From contig MGUX01000075.1 of NCBI GenBank assembly GCA_001800185.1, positions 1 to 7,067 of the forward strand: a stretch of DNA of 7,067 bases, in the 5' to 3' direction. Positions within the stretch are counted from its first letter, which is position 1. The number at the start of each line of letters is the position of its first letter. A program made the translations under genes and the position numbers. The notes under the pieces are model-generated. The model worked only from the letters and a program-made list of their open reading frames with translations. It searched no databases and was not told the origin of the DNA. Of this stretch, positions 1 through 6,178 are shown one piece after another. Source of the DNA: Elusimicrobia bacterium RIFCSPLOWO2_12_FULL_59_9 (lineage in GTDB: Bacteria > Elusimicrobiota > Elusimicrobia > O2-12-FULL-59-9).

Positions 1-84
1 GGAGGTGAAGCGGACCGAGTCCTCGATAAGGATGATGGTCTGGACGCCGGCGCACTCGATGTCATGGTCGATGTTGCGCTGGTC
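1..84 (-). pseudogene. In-frame continuation of the PEP synthase-like gene beyond the TAG (partial at window edge)
   Basis: Read in the same frame directly after the TAG at 85-87, these 28 codons give DQRNIDHDIECAGVQ followed by TIILIEDSVRFTS, with no further stop up to the window edge. Family members, as I remember them, read EDRLNVEHDTR..GV.VIILIEDSVRFYSS here, so this is the expected next segment of the same protein and not chance sequence. The codon lost to TAG aligns with a conserved glutamate, which a single G-to-T change (GAG to TAG) would explain. No good restart codon with a ribosome binding site is visible in this segment. It is either the dead 3' part of a recently broken gene or an intact gene with one wrong base in the assembly. 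Confidence 0.7.
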
Positions 85-543
85 CTAGATGTGCTTGATG
101 ATGGCCAAAAGAATCTTGATGTCGCCCAGCCACAAAAACACGTCGTCGAGCCGCGCCCGGTTGTCTTCGCCCAGGCGCTGGATGTCGAGCTGGCTGTAGG
201 CTAACAAAACGACGGGGGTTTTGGGGGCGATCTCTTTGGCGGCCAGGGCGAAGGCGCCGACATCCATGGGGCCCACGCGCATCATCGTGATGAGCAGGTC
301 GAAGCGGTCCTGGCGGAGGCGCTCCAGCGCCTCCGCCGCGCTTGAGACCCGCGTCACGCGCGGGGCATAGCGAAGATTGAGGTCGAGGTACTCGCTGAAA
401 ATCAGCTCGGTGAGACGATCATCTTCCGAAAAGATAAAGGCGTCGTAGGGGCTGGCCACGAGCAGAATCTCGCGGACCCGAAACGGCATGAGCCGGTCGA
501 AACCCCCAAACTGCACCTCATAGTCGAAGATCGTCTCACCCAA
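85..543 (-). CDS. N-terminal part of a PEP synthase-like (PEP/pyruvate-binding) protein, ended by an in-frame TAG
   Basis: The visible 152 residues resemble, from memory of the family, the N-terminus of the large (about 1000-residue) PEP/pyruvate-binding proteins often annotated as phosphoenolpyruvate synthase. The telling stretches are GGFDRLMPFRVREILLVAS, YDAFIFSEDDRLTE, the receiver-like FDLLITMMRVGPMDVGAFA, TPVVLLAY and FLWLGDIKILLAIIKHI. This part folds like a response-regulator receiver domain; the ATP-grasp part that would convert pyruvate to PEP would lie outside the window. The start is TTG at 541-543. An upstream in-frame stop at 562-564 limits other choices, and an AAGGAAGGAAGG purine run at 545-556 sits just before it. 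It follows gdhA by 32 bases and may be co-transcribed. The frame stops at TAG (85-87), far short of the family length, although matching sequence continues beyond. I am fairly sure of the family, less sure of the exact reaction. Confidence 0.78.
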   Translation of the reverse strand: MGETIFDYEVQFGGFDRLMPFRVREILLVASPYDAFIFSEDDRLTELIFSEYLDLNLRYAPRVTRVSSAAEALERLRQDRFDLLITMMRVGPMDVGAFALAAKEIAPKTPVVLLAYSQLDIQRLGEDNRARLDDVFLWLGDIKILLAIIKHI

Positions 544-562
544 GCCTTCCTTCCTTAGGCCC

Positions 563-578
563 TAGGCCTTGGGGCCTA
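563..578 (-). other. Hairpin in the gdhA/PEP synthase-like junction, starting at the gdhA stop codon
   Basis: The minus strand reads TAGGCC-CCAA-GGCCTA, a perfect 6-bp stem with a 4-base loop whose first three bases are the gdhA stop codon. A second copy of the right arm (GGCCTA, 556-561) follows at once and could pair with the same left arm instead. No T-run follows, so it is not a standard intrinsic terminator. It could set the relative amounts of the two messages through RNA processing or stability. This function is inference; the inverted repeat is directly visible. Confidence 0.4.
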
Positions 579-1961
579 TACCAAGCCTTGGTCCAGCATT
601 GCGTCGGCGACTTTCACGAAGCCGGCGATGTTGGCGCCCACCACGTAGTTGCCGGGACGCTCGTACTCCTGGGAGGTCTCCACGCAAGTCTTGTGGATGC
701 TTTGCATGATGCGCAGCAGATAGCCGTCCACTTCTTTGCGGGACCAGCTCAGGCGCTGGCTGTTCTGCGACATCTCGAGGCCGCTGACCGCCACGCCGCC
801 CGCGTTGGCCGCCTTGCCGGGGCCGTAGAGCGTCTTCTTGGCCGTGAAAACGTCGACCGCTTCCGGGGTCGAGGGCATGTTGGCGCCCTCGGCCACGCAG
901 ATGCAGCCGTTCTTGACCAACGTCTCGGCGTCCTTGCCGTCCAGCTCGTTTTCAGTGGCGCAGGGCAGCGCGATGTCGGCCTTGACGTTCCACACGCCCC
1001 GGCCTTCCTGGTAATGCGCCCCGCGAAACTTATCGGCGTATTCCGCGATGCGGCCGCGGCGGACGTTCTTAAGATGCATGACGTAATCGAGCTTTTCGCG
1101 GTTGATGCCGTCCTCGTCCACGATGAAGCCGTTGGAGTCGGACATCGTCAGCACCTTGCCGCCCATCTCGAGGGTCTTTTCGGCGGCGTATTGGGCGACG
1201 TTGCCGGAGCCCGAAATGATCACTCTCTTGCCCTGGAAGCATTGGCCGCGGGTCGAAAGCATTTCGCCGGCGAAGTACACCGTGCCGTAGCCCGTGGCCT
1301 CGGGGCGGATGAGGCTTCCGCCCCAGCCCACGCCTTTGCCCGTCAAAGCCCCCTCAAAGCGGTTGGTCAGCTTCTTGTACTGCCCGTAGAGGAAGCCGAT
1401 CTCGCGTCCGCCCACGCCGATGTCGCCCGCCGGAACGTCGGTGTTGGCGCCGATATGGCGGAAGAGCTCGCTCATGAACGCCTGGCAGAAGCGCATGACT
1501 TCGTTGTCGGATTTGCCCTTGGGGTCAAAGTCGGAGCCGCCTTTGCCGCCGCCCATCGGCAGGGTCGTCAGGCTGTTCTTAAAAACCTGCTCAAAACCCA
1601 GGAACTTGAGGATGCCGATGTTGACGCTCGGATGAAACCGCAGGCCTCCCTTATAAGGCCCGATGGCGCTGTTGAATTCGATGCGGAAGCCCCGGTTGAC
1701 TTGGACCTCCCCTTGGTCGTCCATCCATGGCACGCGAAACAGGATCGCCCGCTCCGGCTCCACGATTCTCTCCAGAATCCTGGCCTTGCGGTACTCCGGA
1801 TGGCGCTCCACGACGGGCTGCAGGCACTCGATGACTTCCCGAACCGCCTGGTGAAACTCCTTTTCACCAGGGTTCTTGGAGATCAAGTCCGCCATGAAAC
1901 GGGCCGAGAAATCCGCCTTGGTTTTCACTTCCTGGGACTCTAAAACTGTGGATTTTGTCAT
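576..1961 (-). CDS. gdhA: Glutamate dehydrogenase, NADP-type
   Basis: This 461-residue protein catalyses the reversible reductive amination of 2-oxoglutarate with ammonium to glutamate in the cytosol, linking carbon and nitrogen metabolism. It has the full length of the hexameric bacterial family (E. coli GdhA is 447) with a slightly longer N-terminus. The substrate domain has GPYKGGLRFHP (101-111) and the catalytic-lysine motif PMGGGKGGSDFDPKGKS (135-151, Lys140), then NTDVPAGDIGVGGREIG (173-189). The Rossmann domain has GSGNVAQYAAEK (251-262), and the SDS after its second strand (274-276) is typical of NADP-preferring members. The glycine-rich NAGGVAVSGLEMSQN (386-400) is intact. The ATG at 1959-1961 has a strong AGGAGG at 1966-1971. 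It lies 59 bases after the DUF420 gene and may have its own promoter there. NADP preference is inferred; the family is certain. Confidence 0.97.
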   Translation of the reverse strand: MTKSTVLESQEVKTKADFSARFMADLISKNPGEKEFHQAVREVIECLQPVVERHPEYRKARILERIVEPERAILFRVPWMDDQGEVQVNRGFRIEFNSAIGPYKGGLRFHPSVNIGILKFLGFEQVFKNSLTTLPMGGGKGGSDFDPKGKSDNEVMRFCQAFMSELFRHIGANTDVPAGDIGVGGREIGFLYGQYKKLTNRFEGALTGKGVGWGGSLIRPEATGYGTVYFAGEMLSTRGQCFQGKRVIISGSGNVAQYAAEKTLEMGGKVLTMSDSNGFIVDEDGINREKLDYVMHLKNVRRGRIAEYADKFRGAHYQEGRGVWNVKADIALPCATENELDGKDAETLVKNGCICVAEGANMPSTPEAVDVFTAKKTLYGPGKAANAGGVAVSGLEMSQNSQRLSWSRKEVDGYLLRIMQSIHKTCVETSQEYERPGNYVVGANIAGFVKVADAMLDQGLV

Positions 1962-1965
1962 ATTT

Positions 1966-1971
1966 CCTCCT
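1966..1971 (-). promoter_or_regulatory. Ribosome binding site of gdhA
   Basis: A perfect AGGAGG lies 4 bases before the gdhA ATG, within the longer purine run AAGAGGAGGAAAT. It is the strongest Shine-Dalgarno in the window and fits a highly expressed enzyme. It fixes the start at 1961. Confidence 0.8.
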
Positions 1972-1986
1972 CTTAGCCTTCCCTTC

Positions 1987-2000
1987 GCCGGGTCCCCGGC
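1987..2000 (-). other. Short GC hairpin in the gdhA leader
   Basis: GCCGGG-GA-CCCGGC is a perfect inverted repeat of 6 bases (realistically 5 bp with a 4-base loop) between the DUF420 stop and gdhA. No T-tract follows it in the direction of transcription, so it is a poor terminator. It could be a leader hairpin protecting the gdhA message or a partial end to the upstream operon transcript. Only the repeat itself is observed. Confidence 0.35.
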
Positions 2001-2006
2001 AATTTA

Positions 2007-2035
2007 ATACTAGCATAATCCTACCCCCCCATCCA
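2007..2035 (-). promoter_or_regulatory. Possible promoter for gdhA
   Basis: An AT-rich patch in the otherwise GC-rich gap contains an extended -10 element, TGC followed by TAGTAT (hexamer 2007-2012). A weak -35 match, TGGATG (2030-2035), lies 17 bases upstream, inside the last codons of the DUF420 gene. The match is modest: 4 of 6 for the -10 plus TGn, 3 of 6 for the -35. It is plausible because gdhA is functionally unrelated to the respiratory genes before it. Confidence 0.3.
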
Positions 2036-2443
2036 ATACAACATGCCGTAGACCGCGACGCCGCTGACGGAAACGTAGAGCCAAATGGGAAGGGTCCAGC
2101 GCGCCAAGGCCCGGTGCTTTTCAAACCTGCCCCGCAAAGCCAAAACCAAAGTTCTCAGGGCCAAGGGAAGGATGGCCGCCGCCAAAACGACGTGCGGAAT
2201 CAGTATCGAGAAATAAAGAAGCCGGAGCCCTCCGGCGCCGCGAAAAGCGACGGAGCCGGCGCGCGCGTGGTAAATCAAATAAGAGGTCAAAAAGGCGATG
2301 GAGACGGCGAAGGCCGAGAGCATGCACGCGGCGTGCGCGCGCGTGTTGCGGGATCGAATACAGAGATAACCCGCTATCAGCAGGAAGGCGCTCGTTAAAT
2401 TAAGCGCGGCGTTGAGATGGGGAAGCTGGTCGACCCGCAGCAT
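2021..2443 (-). CDS. DUF420 / CtaM-like membrane protein (cytochrome oxidase assembly)
   Basis: A 140-residue integral membrane protein with four predicted helices (about 12-29, 40-59, 75-102 and 115-137). The hallmarks of the DUF420 family are present: LPHLNAALN near the N-terminus (His9), RAHAACMLSAF (His37), SYLIYH (His59), ILIPHVVLA (His84) and the ending ARWTLPIWLYVSVSGVAVYGMLY. These conserved membrane histidines suggest metal or heme handling. In Bacillus the relative CtaM (YozB) is needed to mature heme-copper oxidase. It lies 34 bases after the monoheme cytochrome gene and closes the respiratory operon, which fits an assembly role for electron transport. The ATG at 2443 has no recognisable ribosome binding site: the preceding bases are pyrimidine-rich. 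The stop follows a run of seven G. The family is clear; the exact function here is inferred. Confidence 0.88.
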   Translation of the reverse strand: MLRVDQLPHLNAALNLTSAFLLIAGYLCIRSRNTRAHAACMLSAFAVSIAFLTSYLIYHARAGSVAFRGAGGLRLLYFSILIPHVVLAAAILPLALRTLVLALRGRFEKHRALARWTLPIWLYVSVSGVAVYGMLYWMGG

Positions 2444-2477
2444 AGGGCAGTGAGGGGAGTGGGTTGAGCCCTAGCCG

Positions 2478-3239
2478 TTATTTTTTGGATTCGCCGGCTT
2501 CGGATTCCTCTTCGGATTCCTCGTAGAGCTCGTGGTAGCGCTTGGGACTAATCTGCTTGAAATCGGCCAAAAGTTTTTTCCGGAACTTCTCCCAATCCTT
2601 CTTGGCGGCGCCCATTTTGCGCAAATTGGAGTCATAAACCAAAAACTCCCAGATGGACTTGGCTTCTTTCGTCTCAATTTCGCAGCCGGGCTTGGCCTGC
2701 ATCCGCTTGACGTAGCGCTTCCAGATGTCGGCCTCCACCTTCCAGACGCGCGGATTTTTAAAGAGCTCGGGCGCCGTCTTCTTGAGATTGGCCAACTGCT
2801 GCGCCTTGTCTTTGTCCTGGGCCTTTTTGTCCTTCGCCCCGGAGGAGAGCTCGACGAACTCGGAATGGAGCGGGCGCGCGGGGGTGTGGCAGCGCGAGCA
2901 TTTCTGGGACAGGAGCTTGTAGCCCGCCTGCGCCTCCTTGGGGTATTTGGAGACGTCCAGGGTCTCCGGCCCGCAGTCGTTGGGATAGGGGCTCTGCAGG
3001 GCCTTCTGCTTTTCCAACTCGGCCGCGTCCATTTTGGCGTCTTTCTTCCCGGCTTTCTTCTCGCCGCCGCCGGCCATCAGCTTGGCGCAAAAATTCGCTT
3101 CTTCTTCGCCTTTGGCTTCCTTTTTCTCCTCCGCCGCCACAGGCTGCTCGCCGGCCAAGTCCTCCCCTTCCTTGGCGGCCAACGCGCCGACCGAAAAGGC
3201 TACGCCAAGAATCAACGCCGCGATCGCCGTCTTTTTCAT
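2478..3239 (-). CDS. Secreted monoheme c-type cytochrome
   Basis: A 253-residue exported electron carrier. Residues 1 to about 21 (MKKTAIAALILGVAF, then SVGALA) form a Sec signal peptide, so it acts in the periplasm, possibly tethered loosely to the bc complex. A lysine- and glutamate-rich linker covers about 23-85. One heme site is present, CSRCH (Cys114, Cys117, His118), and Met180 in YVKRMQAKPG is a good candidate for the second iron ligand. The C-terminus (about 215-253) is helical, basic and then ends in an acidic EESEEESE tail. I chose the ATG at 3237-3239 because the signal peptide begins there and GGGGAG lies 4 bases before it; a longer in-frame form from TTG at 3284 would overlap the upstream gene and bury the signal. 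It follows the pentaheme gene by 16 bases. It probably takes electrons from that subunit. The family assignment beyond class I-like c-type cytochrome is uncertain. Confidence 0.9.
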   Translation of the reverse strand: MKKTAIAALILGVAFSVGALAAKEGEDLAGEQPVAAEEKKEAKGEEEANFCAKLMAGGGEKKAGKKDAKMDAAELEKQKALQSPYPNDCGPETLDVSKYPKEAQAGYKLLSQKCSRCHTPARPLHSEFVELSSGAKDKKAQDKDKAQQLANLKKTAPELFKNPRVWKVEADIWKRYVKRMQAKPGCEIETKEAKSIWEFLVYDSNLRKMGAAKKDWEKFRKKLLADFKQISPKRYHELYEESEEESEAGESKK

Positions 3240-3255
3240 AGCTCTCCCCCTTGCC

Positions 3256-4548
3256 CTACCATCCCCCGGAATCCTGATCCGCAACGGAAAATAAATAGCT
3301 CGCCAAATCGTCGAGTTCCGGCCCCTTGATCTTCTCGCTCCAGCCGGGCATATAAAGCGGCGGCGTCGGGCCCTCCGGCTTGAATTTCGAGATGGCGGAG
3401 GAAGGCACGCCCTCCTGAATCTTTTTCTTCAGCTCCTCCGGCGAGTACGTGCCGACGACTCTGACCAGCGAGGGAACCCTGCCGTCCTCCATGCGCGTCT
3501 GCTTGTCGGCCAGGGCGTTGAAGTTTCTCCGGCCCGCGGCCCCGCCCAAACCGTGGCAGCCCGCGCAGCCGTACTTTTCAAAAACCATTTGCCCGCGCTT
3601 GGCCGGGTCGCCCGATGAGCGCTCTTTGGCCGGCGCCCCGGGCACATAATAGGTGTGCGGCAGCGGCTGCTTGGACATGGTCAAAAGGTAAGTGGTGATC
3701 GCCTGAGCCTGCGCCGCGTTGATCTCTCCGGCGAAAGGCGGCATTCCGGAAGGCGAAATGGGCTCTCCCAAATGCCCCTCCGGGTCGTTTGGAACCAGTT
3801 CCATCGGGTCCTTGGTCAAGTGCGTTTCTATCCAGTTCTTGATGTTCCAATCCTTGCGGTCCAAACCGGACTTGGAGAAATCTATCCGGGCCAAAGGCTT
3901 GTCGGCAATGTCGCCCAGGTCGACGCTGATGACGCCCCCCCGGCCGTTGACGGCATGGCAGCCGATGCAGCCGTGCTTTTCAAAGAGCTTCTTGCCCAGA
4001 GCGGCCGTCTTGGTTTCGGAGAGGGACTCGAAATTTCCATGGCATTTGGCGCAGGCCGCCTCCAGATACGGCGCCTTCAAAAGCGGCTCCTCCCAGTGCT
4101 CGACCTGCCCGTGGGCCGCCTCCGCCGTCGTGGCCAGGCCCTGGCCGGCGTGGCAGGCGACGCAGCCGTATTGCTGAAAGGAATGCGACTTCGCGATGGA
4201 CTTCGGATGAGCCTTGAAGGGATGCTCGGCAAACGGATTGCTCAACGACGGGTTGGTAAACTCGTCCATCCCCACGTGGCAGGTCACGCAGCGGTCGACC
4301 CGGCCGAGGTCCGGCGTGATAATCTGCTTGATCTCCAGCGGGCGCCGCCGGAAGCTTCGGATCTGCGACTGGATGGATTTGCGCTCCGCTTCATCCCCGG
4401 CGGATTTAAGCTCCTCTTCAAGCCGGGCGGCTTCCATCTCATAATAACCCCTTTGATGCTTCTTCCATTCACGCTTATGGTCGAGGCCGATGGCCAACAG
4501 GAAGACGCCCAGGATGCCGAAGTTTGAGATATAGAAGAGCTTTCGCAT
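3256..4548 (-). CDS. Membrane-anchored pentaheme cytochrome c subunit of the bc complex
   Basis: A 430-residue protein with five CXXCH heme sites: CVTCH (87-91), CVACH (129-133), CAKCH (166-170), CIGCH (194-198) and CAGCH (328-332). Residues 7-22 form one membrane helix that works as an uncleaved anchor, followed by a charged, probably coiled-coil stretch (about 38-70). The first three hemes make a multiheme module rich in spare histidines (109, 114, 122, 146, 151) that could be second ligands. The last two sit in class I-like domains, with Met269 (SGMPPF) and Met400 (LYMPGW) as likely ligands. The bulk faces the periplasm. It starts 4 bases after the cytochrome b stop, without a clear ribosome binding site, so translation is probably coupled. 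In this position it replaces cytochrome c1 or f, receiving electrons from the Rieske protein and passing them to the next gene's product. Confidence 0.95.
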   Translation of the reverse strand: MRKLFYISNFGILGVFLLAIGLDHKREWKKHQRGYYEMEAARLEEELKSAGDEAERKSIQSQIRSFRRRPLEIKQIITPDLGRVDRCVTCHVGMDEFTNPSLSNPFAEHPFKAHPKSIAKSHSFQQYGCVACHAGQGLATTAEAAHGQVEHWEEPLLKAPYLEAACAKCHGNFESLSETKTAALGKKLFEKHGCIGCHAVNGRGGVISVDLGDIADKPLARIDFSKSGLDRKDWNIKNWIETHLTKDPMELVPNDPEGHLGEPISPSGMPPFAGEINAAQAQAITTYLLTMSKQPLPHTYYVPGAPAKERSSGDPAKRGQMVFEKYGCAGCHGLGGAAGRRNFNALADKQTRMEDGRVPSLVRVVGTYSPEELKKKIQEGVPSSAISKFKPEGPTPPLYMPGWSEKIKGPELDDLASYLFSVADQDSGGW

Positions 4549-4552
4549 AAGG

Positions 4553-6175
4553 CTAGATATTGAAATTAAATTGCGGCAGGCTCAAAACATACTTGATGTC
4601 GAAGCCCAGGCGCAGGCCGATTTTAAGCAGCACGCCCAACATCATCAGAATCAGGCTCATCGTGAGCGCGTAGCGCGCCAGGTCCAGGCCCTTTAAATAG
4701 CGCTGGGGAAAAAGAAAGCCCAGCAGGAAGAAAATAAATATGAAAAATCCCAGCATGAGAAGCTTGGCCGCCGCCAAGGCGGTGAATATCTTGAGCCCTC
4801 CCACGGCCAGAAGGAAGAGCGCCACAAAAGCGCCGATGGCCCGGCTCCAGGAAATCTCGCCGCCGATGAGCCTTGGCGCCGCCATGCCGAAGGCCATGTA
4901 GAAAATCATGAGCGACGCGCCGGCCCAAGCGGGCAAATCCCAGGTGGGCGGCGGAAGCGGCTTGTGCGCCAGCCAGCTTTCCCACGGCCAATACCAGCCC
5001 CAGTTGGGCCCGCGGCAGAAGTATCCTATGAAAATCAGCAAAAACCACAGAAAGATGCCGGAAAGAAACATCGTATTGGCCAGCGGCCGCTCTCTTAAGG
5101 AGTAGTAGCCGACCCCTTTGGGATTGACATCGATAAACGGCATGGCGACCAAGCCGACGATGATGACGTTGGGAATGATCACGCCCGCGATCCAAGGGTC
5201 GAAATAAACCAGGAGCTCCTGCAGGCCCACAAAATACCAAGGGGCTTTGGAAGGATTGGGCGTCACGGTCGCGTTGGCCAGCTCCTCCAAGGGGGCGTTC
5301 TGCAGCACGCTCCACAAAAAGATGGCCAAAATCGTGAGGGCCGCCGCCAAGTATTCGCGCACGATCAAGTGCGGCCAGACGTCGAGCTTCTCCTCATCGG
5401 CCTCAAGCGGCGCCGCGGAAAAGGAATCTTTGCGGACCCGCCAGAAATGGACGATCATCAGCGCCCCGGCCACCAACGGGACCAGGACGCAGTGGAGCAC
5501 GTAAAAACGGATCAAAGTGCTGGCCCCGACGGTGGTCCCGCCCAAAAGGACGAAGCGCACGTCGTTGTTGACCCGCATTCCCAACAAGCCGCTGAAAGGG
5601 CCCTCGTTGCCCATGAAGGGAGTGGCGCCGGCCATATTGGTGCCGACCGTCACCGCCCAAATGGCGAGTTGATCCCACGGCAGCAAATAGCCGGTGAAGG
5701 AAAGGAACAAGGTGATGGTCAGCAGCAGGACGCCGATGCCCCAATTAAATTCCCTCGGTTTTTTGTAGGCGCCGGTCAAAAATACCCGCACCATGTGCAG
5801 GATGACGATCAAGACCATGGCGTGCGCCGACCAGCGATGGGCGTTGCGCAGGAATTTGCCCAGCGTCACCACGAATTCCAAGTCCTTCATGTCCTGGTAG
5901 GCCAACTCCACCGTCGGGCGGTAATAAAACATCAGCAGCACGCCCGTGACCGTCAGGATCAAATAGAGCATGAAGGAAATTCCGCCCAGCCCCCAACTGT
6001 AGCTCACCTTGACGGCGCGCGGGCGGATGCGGGCCGGGTGCAGGTGCAGCCAAATATTGTCCACAATATGGCGCATCCGGTCGCGGGGAGCGTCCTTCCA
6101 GGGGGAGTGGCGGAATATGCTGCGCCACACCTGCGTCTCGTAAACTTTTTTGGAAATTTCGTCGAGGTCTAGCAT
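4553..6175 (-). CDS. Cytochrome b of a Rieske/cytochrome bc complex, b6 and subunit IV fused, with C-terminal extension
   Basis: A 540-residue membrane protein that binds two b hemes and forms the quinol-oxidising and quinone-reducing sites. The N-terminal half (about 35-250) is b6-like: LGGISFMLYLILTVTG with FYYRPT, the heme ligands His113/His127 and His228/His243, and TGYLLPWDQLAIWAVTVGTN. The second histidine pair has 14 residues between the ligands, as in cytochrome b6 (13 in mitochondrial bc1). The second half (about 267-390) is subunit IV-like, with APWYFVGLQELLVYFDPW (311-328) where the PEWY motif normally lies. Four more helices (about 413-434, 444-466, 470-490, 503-519) extend it well beyond the roughly 375 residues of b6 plus subunit IV. 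The position of the b6 cysteine that holds heme c-n is Gly62. It starts 3 bases after the Rieske stop, so translation is probably coupled. Confidence 0.97.
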   Translation of the reverse strand: MLDLDEISKKVYETQVWRSIFRHSPWKDAPRDRMRHIVDNIWLHLHPARIRPRAVKVSYSWGLGGISFMLYLILTVTGVLLMFYYRPTVELAYQDMKDLEFVVTLGKFLRNAHRWSAHAMVLIVILHMVRVFLTGAYKKPREFNWGIGVLLLTITLFLSFTGYLLPWDQLAIWAVTVGTNMAGATPFMGNEGPFSGLLGMRVNNDVRFVLLGGTTVGASTLIRFYVLHCVLVPLVAGALMIVHFWRVRKDSFSAAPLEADEEKLDVWPHLIVREYLAAALTILAIFLWSVLQNAPLEELANATVTPNPSKAPWYFVGLQELLVYFDPWIAGVIIPNVIIVGLVAMPFIDVNPKGVGYYSLRERPLANTMFLSGIFLWFLLIFIGYFCRGPNWGWYWPWESWLAHKPLPPPTWDLPAWAGASLMIFYMAFGMAAPRLIGGEISWSRAIGAFVALFLLAVGGLKIFTALAAAKLLMLGFFIFIFFLLGFLFPQRYLKGLDLARYALTMSLILMMLGVLLKIGLRLGFDIKYVLSLPQFNFNI

Positions 6176-6178
6176 GCG

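Noticed and set aside
85..87. Recoding of TAG as an amino acid (readthrough or pyrrolysine)
   Set aside because: TAG is the normal final stop of gdhA, the DUF420 gene, the pentaheme gene, cytochrome b and the acidic protein gene. The position holds Glu in relatives, so a mutation or base error is simpler.
588..1943. A 451-codon open frame on the plus strand, antisense to gdhA
   Set aside because: It lies entirely opposite a clear gdhA. Its protein is rich in Ala, Val, His, Asp and Leu with no recognisable motif, as expected when a GC-rich gene is read backwards.
1864..2124. Minus-strand frame bridging the DUF420 end and the gdhA start
   Set aside because: It is out of frame with both genes and crosses the gdhA ribosome binding site; its sequence has no family features. 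The G7 run at the DUF420 end made me consider a frameshift, but the normal frame stops at once with the expected family ending.
3240..3284. Longer start for the monoheme cytochrome (TTG at 3284)
   Set aside because: It would overlap the pentaheme gene's end and put 15 charged residues before a normal signal peptide; the ATG at 3239 has a ribosome binding site.
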